From assembly GCA_040754395.1 (NCBI GenBank), contig JBFMCL010000001.1, positions 1-39,633 on the forward strand: 39,633 bases of DNA, in the 5' to 3' direction. Source of the stretch: Nitrospirota bacterium (GTDB lineage Bacteria; Nitrospirota; Thermodesulfovibrionia; Thermodesulfovibrionales; SM23-35). The notes below the pieces were generated by a model that saw only the letters and a list, made by a program, of their open reading frames with translations, was not told the origin of the DNA and did no database searches. Positions 12,125 through 22,755 of this stretch are shown one piece after another; within the stretch, counting starts at the first letter, position 1; the number at the start of each line of letters is the position of its first letter. The position numbers and the translations under genes are program-made.

Positions 12125-14779
12125 TCATCCGTGAACCTCTGCCCAGTTCTTTCCGAACCTGATATCTACCTTTAAGGGCACAGGGACTGCAAGAACTCCC
12201 TCCATCTTTTCTTTCACAATATTCTGTACAGTTGCGAGCTCTTCTTCAGGAAGCTCGAAGAGAAGCTCATCATGAACCTGGAGAATCATCCTTGCTCTCA
12301 GATCCCTTTCCCTGAATGCGTTCCATATATTGATCATGGCGATTTTAATGACATCTGCTGCGGTTCCCTGGACCGGGGAATTGACCGCAAGCCTTTCTCC
12401 CTGCTGCCTTACTGTAGTATTCTTGCTGCTGGCCTCAGGGATAGCCCTTTTCCTTCCGAATAGCGTTGCTACATACCCGTCGCTTCGTGCCCCGGCGATA
12501 CATTTCTCGATATAGCCCTTGACCCCCGGATGCCTGTTGAAATACTGCGCTATATATGTTTTCGCTTCCTCCCTGGAAATATTCAATGTTTCCGACAATC
12601 CGTAGGGTGATATCCCGTAGATAACCCCGAAATTCACCGTCTTGGCAACCCTCCTGGCATCGGGGGATACCCTGTCCAGAGGGATTCCGAAGATTTCAGA
12701 CGCAGTCCTTGCATGGACATCGAGGTTCTCTCTGAATGCATTAACAAGTCCTTCATCACCGCTCAAATGCGCGAGTATGCGCAGTTCGATCTGGGAATAA
12801 TCTGCCGAGAGCAGGAGATTGTGTGCTTCAGCGATAAAGGTCTCCCGTATCCTCCTGCCCCATTCCCCTTTCACAGGGATGTTCTGCAGGTTTGGATCGC
12901 TGCTGCTGAGTCTGCCGGTAGCGGTAGACGCCTGATTGAACGAGGTATGTATGCGGTTTGTTTTCGGGTTGATAAGCCCGGGCAGGACATCGATGTAGGT
13001 TGTTTTCAGTTTGTTCATACTCCGGTAATTCAGTACCTCACGGGGAAATTCATGCGCCAGCGAAAGTTCTTCAAGCACATTCATGCCTGTGGAAAACCCG
13101 GTCTTTGTCTTTTTCCCCGGTTGAAATCCGAGGGTATGAAAGAGGATCTGGCTGAGCTGCTTCGGGGAATTGATGTTGAATTCCTCACCTGCCAGGAAAT
13201 AAATCCTCCTTTTCAGGCCGTCGAGTTCCTTTTCCAGTTCCGCTGATATTTCTGCAAGTCGATCGGGATCAATCTTCACCCCCGACATCTCCATATCGGC
13301 AAGCACCCGTATCAGCGGCATTTCGATGTTGGAATAGAGTGCTTCAAGGCCGTTCTCGCACAGCTTCCTGAATAATATCTCTTTCAATTCATAACTGAGG
13401 TTCGCATCATCACACGCATAGGCTGAAGCTTCCTCCAGCGGGACTTCGGAAAACGAACCCCTGTCTTTGAGCACTTCAGGAAAAGACTTCTTCCGGTACG
13501 AAAGGTGTTCAAGCGCCACTTCCTCAAGGCTGTGATTCGGCTTGTTGGGATTTAACAGATAGGACGCGAGCATGGTATCAAACAAAGGTCCGTTGACAGG
13601 TATTTTTTCGTTGCGCAGGACGATCATATCGTACTTGATGTTATGCCCTATCTTTGCCGTTTCTTCATCCATGAAGACAGGGGAAAGAATTCCCTGCACG
13701 TCCCCCTTTGCGATCTGTGCAGGCGCCCCCGGATATGCATGAAGGACAGGCACGTAAAATGCCTTGTGTGTGTTCATGCACAGGGATATGCCCACAAGTT
13801 CCGCACTCACCGGATTCTTTCCCGTTGTCTCGGTATCAAAAGCACATTCACCCCGTATCAGCGACGCGACATCCCTGAGCCGTGCCTCTGACAATACAGT
13901 CTCACGGTCCGTTTCCCTGACCGCATCCGACGGTATCATCTTCATTATTAAGCTACCAAACTCGAATTCCCGGAAAAGGGAAAGCAGCGCCTGCCAGTCC
14001 GGGTCCCTCAGGGAGAATTCCTGAACGGATGCGTCAACGGGAACCGACGTGTTGAGGGTTGCGAGTGTTCTGCTCAGCCTTGCCATATCTGCGTACTCAT
14101 GTACCAGTCTTTTCAGTCTGTCTTTTTTTATTTTCTCCGCATTGTACAGGATATCATCGAGGCTTCCGAATTCCGCCAGGAGTTCTCGCGCAGTCTTCTC
14201 CCCTACCCCCTTAATACCGGGGATATTGTCAACAGCATCACCGGTAAGCGCCAGGAAATCGGTAATTCTCTCCGGGCCCACGCCGTATCGTTCCCTGACA
14301 AATGCTTCATCAAGAACCCTGTCTTTCATCGGATCATAGATCCTCACACGGTTATCAACGAGCTGAAGCATGTCCTTGTCCCCGGTGACAATGAAAACAT
14401 TTGCTCCTTCGGATTCTGCCCTTCGGGCGATGGTGCCAAGGATATCATCAGCCTCATATCCCGGCATTTCAAAGATCCTTATGTTGAAGGCCGAGATTAT
14501 CCTTCTTATATGCGGGATCTGCTGAATGAGGTCTGCAGGGGTTTCAGGACGGTGTGCCTTGTAGTCTTCGAACAGCCGGTGCCTCTCTGTGGGAACCGGA
14601 GAATCGAACGATATCGCTATTCCGTCGGGCTTCTTTTCTCTGATGATCTTCATGAGCATGTTTGTAAAGCCAAAGATCGCATTTGTCGGCAGGCCCCCGG
14701 ATGTCGAGAGTCTCCTGATGGCATAGTACGCGCGGTAGAAGTAGGAATTTCCGTCGATAAGATAAAGGTTCACGGTCAA
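12125..14779 (-). CDS. polA: DNA polymerase I
   Basis: This 884-residue polymerase serves Okazaki-fragment maturation and repair. The 5' nuclease domain fills about residues 1-290 (YLIDGNSYFYRAYYA, MPGYEADDILGT, VTGDKDMLQLV, GVGEKTA). The 3'-5' proofreading domain keeps its acidic residues (CAFDTETTG, IGHNIKYDM, YACDDANLSYEL), so it should be exonuclease-proficient. The polymerase domain shows motif A LLSADYSQIELRILAH, motif B RRVAKTVNFGVIYGIS and motif C VHDELLFEL. Length is close to the family norm. It is transcribed away from tig; the two genes share a roughly 110-bp divergent control region. Confidence 0.97.
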   Translation of the reverse strand: MTVNLYLIDGNSYFYRAYYAIRRLSTSGGLPTNAIFGFTNMLMKIIREKKPDGIAISFDSPVPTERHRLFEDYKAHRPETPADLIQQIPHIRRIISAFNIRIFEMPGYEADDILGTIARRAESEGANVFIVTGDKDMLQLVDNRVRIYDPMKDRVLDEAFVRERYGVGPERITDFLALTGDAVDNIPGIKGVGEKTARELLAEFGSLDDILYNAEKIKKDRLKRLVHEYADMARLSRTLATLNTSVPVDASVQEFSLRDPDWQALLSLFREFEFGSLIMKMIPSDAVRETDRETVLSEARLRDVASLIRGECAFDTETTGKNPVSAELVGISLCMNTHKAFYVPVLHAYPGAPAQIAKGDVQGILSPVFMDEETAKIGHNIKYDMIVLRNEKIPVNGPLFDTMLASYLLNPNKPNHSLEEVALEHLSYRKKSFPEVLKDRGSFSEVPLEEASAYACDDANLSYELKEILFRKLCENGLEALYSNIEMPLIRVLADMEMSGVKIDPDRLAEISAELEKELDGLKRRIYFLAGEEFNINSPKQLSQILFHTLGFQPGKKTKTGFSTGMNVLEELSLAHEFPREVLNYRSMNKLKTTYIDVLPGLINPKTNRIHTSFNQASTATGRLSSSDPNLQNIPVKGEWGRRIRETFIAEAHNLLLSADYSQIELRILAHLSGDEGLVNAFRENLDVHARTASEIFGIPLDRVSPDARRVAKTVNFGVIYGISPYGLSETLNISREEAKTYIAQYFNRHPGVKGYIEKCIAGARSDGYVATLFGRKRAIPEASSKNTTVRQQGERLAVNSPVQGTAADVIKIAMINIWNAFRERDLRARMILQVHDELLFELPEEELATVQNIVKEKMEGVLAVPVPLKVDIRFGKNWAEVHG

Positions 14780-14833
14780 TTATACCCCAAAACATCCGAT
14801 ACTGCAGAATACCCCGGATTGCTCGCGATTAAA

Positions 14834-14863
14834 TTGACAAAGCTTTCATGCCTATTTTACAGT
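14834..14863 (+). promoter_or_regulatory. Sigma-70 promoter of tig-clpP-clpX
   Basis: A consensus TTGACA (14834-14839), an 18-base spacer and TACAGT (14858-14863) lie about 25 bases upstream of the trigger-factor start. Confidence 0.55.
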
Positions 14864-14888
14864 AAATAAATCATTGAGGAGGTTGACT

Positions 14889-16220
14889 TTGCTCAAGACA
14901 GTAGAAGATATATCCACAACGAAAAAGCGGCTCAAGATAGAAATCCCCTCTGACGCCATTGAACATGAGATTAAGGATTCTCTTGAAAAGGTGAGGCAGC
15001 GCGCAAAAATACCCGGTTTCAGACAGGGCAAAGCGCCGGTCAGTCTGATCGAAAAACGGTTCGGGAAAGAGATCGAGGCAGAGGTGCTCGAAAAAGTGAT
15101 CCCTGAAACTTATAACGCTGCGCTCAGGGAAGCCTCTCTCAGCCCGGTGGGAATGCCGGAACTCGAGGAAAAATTCGAATTCAAAAGGAATACTCCGCTC
15201 AGTCTGTCTTTTATCATTGAGGTATTGCCGGATATCGGAAACCTTGATTACGAGAACATCACAATAAAGGACATCCCTTTTTCTGTCGAGGATAAGGACA
15301 TCGATGACATGATCGAGCGGCTCCGGCACCAGAAGGCGGTATTTGAGACTGTTGACAGGGAAGCAGAAATGGACGACCTCGTCACGTTCGAATTTTCGGA
15401 CTGTGAAATAGTCGGGGAGGAGACCCCCCCGTCGGTGAAGGAGACGATTTCGAAGATGGGCAACGAGATTTTTCCCAAAGATACAATGCACAGGGTATTG
15501 GGGAAAAAGAAGGGTGATTTCATCGAATTCACCACAGTGTTCAATGAGATCATGTCCAGAGAACTCGACGGCAAGACCGTCAATATTAAGGTGAAGATCA
15601 GCGAGGTCAAAAAGAAGAATCTGCCACCGCTTGATGACGAATTCGCAAAGGACATCGGATTCGACAGTCTTGAGGCATTGCGGGAAAAACTGCAGGAAAA
15701 AATTCACGATGCGAAGAAGTCGCAGATTCAGAAATTCCAGAAAGCCGAAATCATCAACAGGATAATGGAAACCACCGAGTTCGAGATTCCGGAAACCCTT
15801 CTGAAAAGAGAAATGGAAGCGATAATTGCCGAAAAAAGTTTATCAGAGTCAAAAGATGATACGGTATATGCTGATACAATGACCGAGATCCTGGACAAGG
15901 CTGAAGCTGAAGAAAACCCGGAAGAGAAAAAAGACGCAAAGGAAGACCCCGAGGCAAAGCTGACACGCAAGGCAACAAAAAACGTTCAGGCGTCCCTGAT
16001 TATCGATGCGATCGGGAAAAAGGAAGGCATCCTTGTATCGGAACAGGAAGTGGACGACCGGATCGCAACCATCGCAAAGAGACTTTCTGCTGCCCCTGAA
16101 GTGGTCAGGAACTTCTATATGTATAAGGAAGGTTCCCTGGAAAGCCTCAAGCATTCAATCTTTGAAGAAAAGGTTCTGGAGATGCTTCTGTCCAGGGCGA
16201 TAATTGAAAAAGGAGAGTAA
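14889..16220 (+). CDS. tig: Trigger factor
   Basis: This ribosome-bound chaperone and peptidyl-prolyl isomerase meets nascent chains at the exit tunnel. The ribosome-binding signature is clear (IPGFRQGKAP, about residue 45). It is followed by a diverged FKBP-like isomerase domain (about 155-240) and a long helical C-terminal chaperone domain with an acidic/lysine-rich insert (EEKKDAKEDPEAK). The start is a TTG at 14889 (MLKTVEDIST), because GAGGAGG lies 6 bases before it. A TTG at 14874 would overlap that Shine-Dalgarno. The stop codon is directly followed by the clpP ATG, so the genes are coupled. The tig-clpP-clpX order is the classic one. Confidence 0.95.
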   Translation: MLKTVEDISTTKKRLKIEIPSDAIEHEIKDSLEKVRQRAKIPGFRQGKAPVSLIEKRFGKEIEAEVLEKVIPETYNAALREASLSPVGMPELEEKFEFKRNTPLSLSFIIEVLPDIGNLDYENITIKDIPFSVEDKDIDDMIERLRHQKAVFETVDREAEMDDLVTFEFSDCEIVGEETPPSVKETISKMGNEIFPKDTMHRVLGKKKGDFIEFTTVFNEIMSRELDGKTVNIKVKISEVKKKNLPPLDDEFAKDIGFDSLEALREKLQEKIHDAKKSQIQKFQKAEIINRIMETTEFEIPETLLKREMEAIIAEKSLSESKDDTVYADTMTEILDKAEAEENPEEKKDAKEDPEAKLTRKATKNVQASLIIDAIGKKEGILVSEQEVDDRIATIAKRLSAAPEVVRNFYMYKEGSLESLKHSIFEEKVLEMLLSRAIIEKGE

Positions 16221-16823
16221 ATGAGCATCATTCCCATAGTAATTGAGCAGACGGGGCGTTCCGAGAGGGCTTATGATATTTATTCAAGGCTTCTCAAGGA
16301 CAGGATCATATTTGTAGGAACTGCGATAGACGACAACATTGCCAATATTGTAATCGCGCAACTCCTGTTTCTGCAGACGGAAGACCCTGAGAAGGATATC
16401 CACCTGTACATCAACTCCCCCGGGGGAATCGTCTCCTCCGGCCTTGCGATATATGATACGATGCAGTATGTAAAGCCCGACATCGCCACATACTGTATCG
16501 GACAGGCAGCAAGCATGGGGGCGCTCCTCCTTTCATCCGGAACAAAAGGGAAGAGGTTTGCCCTGCCTCATTCAAGGATCATGCTGCATCAGCCAATGGG
16601 AGGGTTCCATGGTCAGGCTACCGACATCGAAATCCATGCCCGGGAAATCCTGAAAATGAAGGAAACCCTGAACAGGATAATCTCAACCCATACGGGGCAA
16701 TCACTCGAAAAAATACAGAATGATACTGACAGGGATTTCTTTATGTCAGGGAAAGAAGCAAAGGAATACGGGATAGTCGATGAGGTAATCGGCAGCATGA
16801 AGGACAGGAGGGCAAATGGCTAA
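16221..16823 (+). CDS. clpP: ATP-dependent Clp protease proteolytic subunit
   Basis: This is the 200-residue serine peptidase subunit that forms the tetradecameric ClpP chamber. The triad is visible: S98 in GQAASMGA, H123 in MLHQPMGG and D172 in TDRDFFMS. The oxyanion-side NSPGG loop (65-69) is intact. The N-terminal propeptide is short, with the mature region starting around [22 protein letters not shown]. Its start abuts the tig stop and its end overlaps the clpX start by 8 bases, so ClpP and ClpX should be co-translated and work together as the ClpXP protease. Confidence 0.97.
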   Translation: MSIIPIVIEQTGRSERAYDIYSRLLKDRIIFVGTAIDDNIANIVIAQLLFLQTEDPEKDIHLYINSPGGIVSSGLAIYDTMQYVKPDIATYCIGQAASMGALLLSSGTKGKRFALPHSRIMLHQPMGGFHGQATDIEIHAREILKMKETLNRIISTHTGQSLEKIQNDTDRDFFMSGKEAKEYGIVDEVIGSMKDRRANG

Positions 16824-18057
16824 GAAGGATGAAACTGCCCTGAAATGTTCATTCTGCGGAAAAGGGCATGACGAAGTAAAGAAACTCATTGCAGGGCCTA
16901 CGGTATACATCTGCAACGAGTGCGTTGAACTCTGCAATGAGATCATCGCTGATACGCTCCATGACGAGATAAAAATACCGTCCCTTCCGAAACTTCCCAC
17001 GCCGAAAGAGATTCACCACTTCCTGAACGACTATGTTGTGGGACAGGAAATGGCAAAAAAGATTCTTTCAGTTGCGGTTCATAACCATTACAAAAGGATA
17101 TACAGTCCTCAGGAGTCAGACGTCGAATTGCAGAAAAGCAATATACTTCTGATCGGTCCTACCGGGACCGGGAAGACACTTTTTGCCCAGACACTGGCGA
17201 AGATACTCGATGTGCCGTTTGCCATCACGGATGCCACCACACTCACTGAAGCGGGGTATGTCGGGGAAGATGTGGAGAATATCATCCTGAAATTGCTGCA
17301 GGCATCAGATTATGATACGGAAAGAGCACAGAGAGGGATAGTCTACATTGATGAAATCGACAAGATCAGCAGGAAGGCGGACAACCCGTCCATTACGAGG
17401 GACGTCTCCGGCGAAGGGGTTCAGCAGGCGCTTCTGAAACTGATCGAAGGAACGACCGCAAATATCCCTCCCCAGGGCGGACGCAAACATCCGCAGCAGG
17501 AATACATCCAGGTGGACACAACAAATATCCTTTTCATATGCGGAGGTGCGTTTATCGGACTGGACGGCATGATCGAGCAGCGGATCGGGCAGAAAAAGGT
17601 AGGATTCACCTCAGGACTCATCCCCAGAACCGAGAAAAAGATCGGAATAGTTCTCAGCATGGTAGAACCCGAAGATCTGATAAAATACGGCCTGATACCG
17701 GAGTTCGTCGGAAGAATGCCCGTTGTTGCAGCCCTCGATGAACTTGACGAACCGGCGCTGATAAAAATTCTTACAGAACCGAAGAACGCCCTTATGAGGC
17801 AATATCAGAAACTCCTGTCATTCGATGATGTCAGGCTCAAATTCACAGACGGCGCGCTCGCGGCAATTGCAAAGAAGGCAATCCAGAGAAAAACAGGTGC
17901 GCGCGGCCTGAGGTCGATCCTCGAAGAGATAATGCTTGACGTGATGTATGAGATCCCCTCACAAAAAGGGATCAAGGATTGTCTGATAACCGAGGAAACC
18001 ATCACAAAGAACGAAAAGCCTATTCTGATATACGAAAAGCAGGCTGAATCAGCGTAA
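16816..18057 (+). CDS. clpX: ClpXP ATPase subunit
   Basis: This 413-residue AAA+ unfoldase feeds substrates into ClpP. The N-terminal zinc-binding domain has C11/C14 and C33/C36 (CSFCGKG and CNECVELC). The AAA+ module has Walker A GPTGTGKT (about 115-122), Walker [11 protein letters not shown], the pore-loop region after [18 protein letters not shown], sensor motifs and [10 protein letters not shown]. The ClpP-docking loop (IGF type) corresponds to KVGFTS in the [12 protein letters not shown] segment. Length is standard. It is the last gene of the tig operon and converges on the DUF721 gene with about 60 bp between. Confidence 0.97.
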   Translation: MAKKDETALKCSFCGKGHDEVKKLIAGPTVYICNECVELCNEIIADTLHDEIKIPSLPKLPTPKEIHHFLNDYVVGQEMAKKILSVAVHNHYKRIYSPQESDVELQKSNILLIGPTGTGKTLFAQTLAKILDVPFAITDATTLTEAGYVGEDVENIILKLLQASDYDTERAQRGIVYIDEIDKISRKADNPSITRDVSGEGVQQALLKLIEGTTANIPPQGGRKHPQQEYIQVDTTNILFICGGAFIGLDGMIEQRIGQKKVGFTSGLIPRTEKKIGIVLSMVEPEDLIKYGLIPEFVGRMPVVAALDELDEPALIKILTEPKNALMRQYQKLLSFDDVRLKFTDGALAAIAKKAIQRKTGARGLRSILEEIMLDVMYEIPSQKGIKDCLITEETITKNEKPILIYEKQAESA

Positions 18058-18116
18058 GGTTCTTCAGGTACAGATATGGTTTCCGGCCGGCAGGAATGTG
18101 CTGAGGGATTTGACGG

Positions 18117-18572
18117 TCACGATATTTTCGTCCTGCCAGAGGCAATTGCCTTCTGCATGGCAACTTTCACTGCAGCCTTCAGAGAAGCGTCATGGATATC
18201 AGAGACTGAACTGTCAACAAACTCCTGCTCACTTTCGTGAAGATGCTTTCTTACCCTTACCGACCTCCCCTGACGGGCCGTTGACCTTTCATTGCCGGGA
18301 TTCCTTCCAAGCCTGAAACGAACCTCCCTGACTCCGTAAGAATTCAGTTTTCTGACTATTTCATGTTTGAAAAAATTCAGTTCCTGCAGCCAGACCGGAG
18401 AATCAACGTACAGGAGGAGTTCGCCTTCTGACAAATGCGCCGGTGTAATATGATGCACAAGGGGCTTTTGAAAAAGTACGTGCCACTCCTTTTTCATCCT
18501 GGCCAGCGCAACACCTTCCTGCAGACCCAAATCCCTTATGAGATGCGCTAATAAGGAATCTGCCCTTTTCAC
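18117..18572 (-). CDS. DUF721 (DciA-like) protein
   Basis: This protein of about 151 residues belongs to the DUF721 family, whose best-known member DciA loads the replicative helicase in bacteria lacking DnaC. The domain shows LAHLIRDLGL, MKKEWHVLFQ and HLSEGELLLYVDSPVWLQELNFFK. It continues with EIVRKLNSYGVREVRFRLG and a basic C-terminal tail of low complexity. I chose the GTG at 18572, whose G is also the last base of the rpmB stop (TAGTG), implying translational coupling. An ATG at 18608 would overlap rpmB by 37 bases. Neither start has a clear Shine-Dalgarno. It follows rpmB on the same strand. Confidence 0.8.
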   Translation of the reverse strand: MKRADSLLAHLIRDLGLQEGVALARMKKEWHVLFQKPLVHHITPAHLSEGELLLYVDSPVWLQELNFFKHEIVRKLNSYGVREVRFRLGRNPGNERSTARQGRSVRVRKHLHESEQEFVDSSVSDIHDASLKAAVKVAMQKAIASGRTKIS

Positions 18573-18760
18573 TACACCGCTTTTTTGACCAAACCGGAGC
18601 GGAGGCATCTTGTACAGACATACACTTTCCTGATGCCCTTTTGGGTTACTGCGCGGATCCTCTGGAGATTCGGCAGTATCAGCTTCTTTGTTTTATTGTT
18701 TGCATGGCTGACATTATTGCCGATTGTTCTCTGCTTCCCACATACACTGCAACTTGCCAT
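18572..18760 (-). CDS. rpmB: 50S ribosomal protein L28, zinc-ribbon form
   Basis: This is a 62-residue large-subunit ribosomal protein. The signature [20 protein letters not shown] and the C-terminal VCTRCLRSG are typical. It keeps both cysteine pairs (C4/C7 in CSVCGK and C49/C52), so it is the zinc-binding version rather than the Cys-free paralogue. GGAGG lies 8 bases before the ATG. A good promoter is seen upstream. The stop codon overlaps the probable GTG start of the DUF721 gene. Confidence 0.96.
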   Translation of the reverse strand: MASCSVCGKQRTIGNNVSHANNKTKKLILPNLQRIRAVTQKGIRKVYVCTRCLRSGLVKKAV

Positions 18761-18802
18761 AGTATTTATCCTCCGTCAATCATTGCATTAATAAGGTTTA
18801 GT

Positions 18803-18831
18803 ATGATAACATTTAAATGCCGCTGTGACAA
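18803..18831 (-). promoter_or_regulatory. Sigma-70 promoter of rpmB
   Basis: On the minus strand TTGTCA (18831-18826), a 17-base spacer and TATCAT (18808-18803) lie about 45 bases upstream of the rpmB ATG. Confidence 0.55.
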
Positions 18832-18972
18832 GAGTTGCGGGTTACGCGGGGGTAGATGCGCCTGCCTGTTGTCCTGAATGAACACGATTACCAAGCGCAG
18901 CAGGCGGAACACGTCTGGTTCTTACGTATACGACAAATCGCACAAAAGATCATATAGTTAAAGGCAGAATAT

Positions 18973-21318
18973 ATGCAAAAGATAAGAATTTACGAATTGG
19001 CAAAAACAATGGGAGTCCCCAATAAGGTGATTCTCGCTGAACTTTCCAGGATCGGGATAAAAGGGAAAACGCATTCCTCCAGTATCGAGCAGGAGATCGC
19101 TCAAAAGATAGAGGCAATTCTCCGGCAGAAGCACGCAGCGCCTGCAGCAAAACCTGCGCAACCGAAGCAACAGCCAAAGGCAGAACCTGTCAGGCAACAG
19201 GTCAGGAAAACTGCGGAACAGCCTCCGGCTGCCGAGAAACCTCCCGAAAAGCCGAAAGTCAAGGAACCTGCAGCACCGGCAGAAGAAGAAACAGTCCCCA
19301 AACCCGGGGAAACGCCAACTGCAGCTGCACCTGCGGCAGCAGAGGAAGAAGAAGAGGTAAAGATCCCCGAAAGGTACAGGAAGGAAATTGAGGTAGAAAA
19401 AATAGAGAAATTCAAGACAAAGCCCGGGATGCAGAGGGCGTTTCAGACGATCAGAAAAATAGAGCCGAAACGATGGCAGGAGCAGCGTACTGTAAAGAGG
19501 GGCGGAAGAACAAGAACATATCATGCAGAGGACCGAAAACCCCAGATTCAGCCCGCAGCACCGAGAAAAAAGACATTAAAGCTCCAGGAAGGCACCACCG
19601 TAAAGGAATTTTCCGAACTGATAAGCGTGAAGCTTTCCGATGTTATCAAGAAATTCATGGAGATGGGCTATATGCCTACCATAAACCAGCCTGTTGACAC
19701 TGATGCAGCATTATTAATCGCGGAAAACTTCGGGGTTAAACTTGAACTCGCGGCGATCGAAGAGGATACGGTTGATCAGGAAACCCCTGAAGACCTTACC
19801 AACCTGATACCGCGACCACCGGTAATCACTATCATGGGTCATGTTGATCACGGGAAAACTTCTCTCCTTGACGCAATCCGGGAGACGAAGGTAACCGAAT
19901 CTGAAGCCGGCGGCATCACCCAGCATATCGGCGCGTACAAAGTCAACCTTGCCAGCAAGGATATTGTATTTCTTGACACGCCCGGCCATGAAGCATTCAC
20001 CTCAATGAGGGCACGGGGGGCAAAAGTCACCGACATCGTCGTGCTGGTCGTTGCTGCTGACGACGGAGTCATGCCGCAGACTGTCGAGGCGATCAACCAT
20101 GCAAAGGCAGCCAGCGTCCCGATCATCGTTGCAGTCAACAAGATCGACAAGCCCGAAGCAAATCCTTCAAAAGTCAAGAACGAACTTTCTGAACGCGGCG
20201 TCATCTCGGAAGAATGGGGCGGCCAGAATATATTCGTTGAAGTCTCCGCAAAAAAACGGTTGGGGATAGAACACCTTCTGGAGATGATACTTCTCCAGGC
20301 AGACGTAATGGAACTGAAGGCAAACCCTGACAAACATGCAAGAGGTACCATCATAGAGGCAAAGCTGGACAGGGGGAGAGGTCCTGTCGCAACGGTCCTT
20401 GTGCAGTCCGGTTCGCTCAGGATCGGCGATGCCTTTATCGCAGGGAGCCATGCGGGAAAAGTGAGGGCGTTAATTGACGATACCGGCAGAAGGATATCTG
20501 AAGCCGGCCCTTCAACTCCTGTCGAGGTCATCGGATTTTCGGACGTCCCTTCATCAGGAGACATTTTTACGGTGGTCGAGGATGAAAAGAGGGCAAGACA
20601 AATCGCTCTGTCACGGCAACAGAAACTCAAACTCGCCGAGATTGCACGCTCGCGCAAACTCACCCTTGATGAACTTTATGCAAAGATCAAAGAAGGAGAA
20701 ATACGGGAACTGTTCATCATCATTAAGGGAGATGTCCAGGGGTCTGTCGAAGCGCTCAAGGATGCCCTTGAAAACATCACTCATCCCCAGGTGAAAGTGA
20801 AGGTTATTCATTCATCTGTCGGCGGCATCAATGAATCGGATGTGATGCTTGCAACCGCGTCGAGCGCGATCATCATCGGGTTCAACGTACGCCCGGAACT
20901 GAAAGCATCCCAGGTTGCCGAGAAGGAAGGCGTTGACATCCGGCTTTACAATGTCATTTATGAAGCCATAGAAGATGTGAAAAAGGCGCTCGAAGGACTG
21001 CTTGAGCCAACTCTCAGAGAAAAGGCGCTCGGGAGGGCAGAAGTGCGCCAGATCTTCCCTATATCAAGAATCGGCACAGTTGCCGGATGCTATGTGATTG
21101 ACGGTTATATGAGCAGATCCTGCGACGGCATCAGGGTTATCCGCGACAACATTGTAGTCTATGAGGGGAAGATAGGCTCCCTGAAGCGTTTCAAGGATGA
21201 CGTAAAGGAAGTGCAGACCGGATATGAATGCGGCATTATGGTAGAAAATTTCAATGACATTAAGGTCGGCGATATCCTTGAAAACTACATTATCGAGAAG
21301 ATAGCGACAAAACTCTAA
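18973..21318 (+). CDS. infB: Translation initiation factor IF-2
   Basis: This 781-residue GTPase places initiator tRNA on the small subunit. The N-terminal IF2N-type helical domain (about residues 1-50, [28 protein letters not shown]) is followed by a Pro/Ala/Glu/Lys-rich linker (about 55-130). A second N-domain carries [24 protein letters not shown]. The G domain starts near residue 288 with GHVDHGKT, then DTPGHEAF and NKIDK. Domains II to IV follow, with [10 protein letters not shown] and the conserved C-terminus binding fMet. It begins an infB-rbfA-nrnA cluster; nusA, normally upstream, is not present in this window. Confidence 0.97.
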   Translation: MQKIRIYELAKTMGVPNKVILAELSRIGIKGKTHSSSIEQEIAQKIEAILRQKHAAPAAKPAQPKQQPKAEPVRQQVRKTAEQPPAAEKPPEKPKVKEPAAPAEEETVPKPGETPTAAAPAAAEEEEEVKIPERYRKEIEVEKIEKFKTKPGMQRAFQTIRKIEPKRWQEQRTVKRGGRTRTYHAEDRKPQIQPAAPRKKTLKLQEGTTVKEFSELISVKLSDVIKKFMEMGYMPTINQPVDTDAALLIAENFGVKLELAAIEEDTVDQETPEDLTNLIPRPPVITIMGHVDHGKTSLLDAIRETKVTESEAGGITQHIGAYKVNLASKDIVFLDTPGHEAFTSMRARGAKVTDIVVLVVAADDGVMPQTVEAINHAKAASVPIIVAVNKIDKPEANPSKVKNELSERGVISEEWGGQNIFVEVSAKKRLGIEHLLEMILLQADVMELKANPDKHARGTIIEAKLDRGRGPVATVLVQSGSLRIGDAFIAGSHAGKVRALIDDTGRRISEAGPSTPVEVIGFSDVPSSGDIFTVVEDEKRARQIALSRQQKLKLAEIARSRKLTLDELYAKIKEGEIRELFIIIKGDVQGSVEALKDALENITHPQVKVKVIHSSVGGINESDVMLATASSAIIIGFNVRPELKASQVAEKEGVDIRLYNVIYEAIEDVKKALEGLLEPTLREKALGRAEVRQIFPISRIGTVAGCYVIDGYMSRSCDGIRVIRDNIVVYEGKIGSLKRFKDDVKEVQTGYECGIMVENFNDIKVGDILENYIIEKIATKL

Positions 21319-21419
21319 CGCGCGAAGAGTCAAGACGCGGTCGGTATCCGGAACGAAGATGGCAGCAGCCTCTTCCAGCTTTCGACATTACACAATTGGC
21401 CTTTGATTTTTAACTGAAC

Positions 21420-21779
21420 ATGCTTCCTTATAAAAGATCCCAGAGAGTCAGCGATCTTCTCAGAGAAGAGGTGGCTGACATCATCATATACAAGCTGAAA
21501 GACCCGAGAATCGGTTTTGTGACGGTCACCGGTGTTGATGTGACGGATGACCTGAAAATGGCGTTCATTTATATCAGTATCTTCAAAGAAGAAGCAAAGG
21601 AGGCCACTCTCGGTATTCTGAACGCAGCCAAAAGCTTTGTCAGGTCAGAGCTTGCAAAAAGGCTCAGGATGAAAACCATCCCCAGCATCGAGTTCAGGCT
21701 CGATACCTCAATCGATTACGGGAACAGGATAGAAGAGCTCCTGAACGAGATAAGGAAAAAAGATGAAGGTTCCTCCTGA
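21420..21779 (+). CDS. rbfA: 30S ribosome-binding factor A
   Basis: This 119-residue KH-fold protein is needed for late maturation of the 30S subunit and 16S rRNA 5'-end processing. It carries the family patterns YKRSQRVSDLLREEVADII, DPRIGFVTVTGVDVTDDLKMAFIYISI and RMKTIPSIEFRLDTSIDYGNRIEELL. It lies about 100 bp after infB, the common neighbour, and overlaps nrnA by 17 bases. No strong Shine-Dalgarno is visible before the ATG. Confidence 0.95.
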   Translation: MLPYKRSQRVSDLLREEVADIIIYKLKDPRIGFVTVTGVDVTDDLKMAFIYISIFKEEAKEATLGILNAAKSFVRSELAKRLRMKTIPSIEFRLDTSIDYGNRIEELLNEIRKKDEGSS

Positions 21780-22710
21780 ACTCATCGCGTTCCTGAAAGA
21801 ACAGGACAACTTCTTTATCGCAACCCATATTAATCCGGAGGCTGATGCGCTTGGGTCAGCAATCGCGCTTTCAATGGCGCTGGATTCTCTCGGGAAATCA
21901 ACCCTCGTATATGACCGGGATACGGTGCCCGAGTTTTACCGTTTTTTGCCCGGCAATGCACGGTTCATCCACACAACCAGTGATATTCAGACATCTGCAT
22001 GTAACCTTGTGCTGCTCGACTGCAATACCCCTGAACGGGCAGGAATCGATGGGATACCTTTTAAGTATTCTGCGGTCATAGACCATCACGAAACAGAAGC
22101 AGACTTCGGGGATTTAAAATGGGTGGCGCCTGACGTTGCCGCCACAGGGATTATGATATTTCATCTTCTGAAAGAGATGGGAATACCGTTTTCGCGGGAC
22201 ATTGCGGTCAACCTCTACTCCGCCATTGCCATTGATACGGGCACATTCAGATATGACAACACAACCGCCGGTGTTCTGAGGGTTGCAGCAGAGCTCATAG
22301 ATGCAGGAGCAGATCCTTCGCTTGTGGCATGCAGCCTGTATGAAACCTGGTCTGAAAGAAGATTCCGTCTGCTGATATCAGCGCTGAACACACTCGAAAT
22401 ACGGGACGGAATTGCCTTCACCTGTGTGACACAGGACATGTTCAGGGCAACCGGCACGAATGCTGAAGACACCGAGAATTTTCCCGGCTTTCCGCGGATG
22501 ATGAAGGATGTCAGGATATCCGCGTTCTTCAGGGAAATCGGGGAGAATTACTGGAAAGTAAGTCTGCGTTCACGGGGGAAGGTGAATGTTGCGGCGGTCG
22601 CCCTCCATTTCGGCGGGGGAGGACATAAGAACGCTGCAGGGTTCAGAATAAAGGCGGATTTGGAATCCGCCAAACGATCTCTGCTGGACCAGGCAGAGAA
22701 CCTCGCGTAA
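21763..22710 (+). CDS. nrnA: DHH-family phosphoesterase, nanoRNase / pAp phosphatase
   Basis: This 315-residue protein degrades short oligoribonucleotides and may dephosphorylate pAp, as known for NrnA. The DHH domain shows THINPEADALGSAIAL, LVLLDCNTPERAG and VIDHHETEADFG, supplying the metal-binding Asp and His residues. The C-terminal DHHA1 domain has the substrate-binding FGGGGHKNAAGF loop. The ATG lies inside the rbfA end (17-base overlap), so translation is probably coupled. The infB-rbfA-nrnA order is widely conserved; truB, often next, is absent here. Confidence 0.93.
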   Translation: MKVPPELIAFLKEQDNFFIATHINPEADALGSAIALSMALDSLGKSTLVYDRDTVPEFYRFLPGNARFIHTTSDIQTSACNLVLLDCNTPERAGIDGIPFKYSAVIDHHETEADFGDLKWVAPDVAATGIMIFHLLKEMGIPFSRDIAVNLYSAIAIDTGTFRYDNTTAGVLRVAAELIDAGADPSLVACSLYETWSERRFRLLISALNTLEIRDGIAFTCVTQDMFRATGTNAEDTENFPGFPRMMKDVRISAFFREIGENYWKVSLRSRGKVNVAAVALHFGGGGHKNAAGFRIKADLESAKRSLLDQAENLA

Positions 22711-22755
22711 CCTGTTCCGTACCATGCACTTTGATATTTTGAAGAAATCAGTGCC

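Noticed and set aside
14099-15707. Long open frames opposite polA (plus, 256 residues) and tig (minus, 278 residues)
   Set aside because: Both are shadows of well-supported genes and carry no domain of their own.
19848-20663. 271-residue frame opposite infB
   Set aside because: It is antisense to the G domain of IF-2, with Ser-rich shadow composition.
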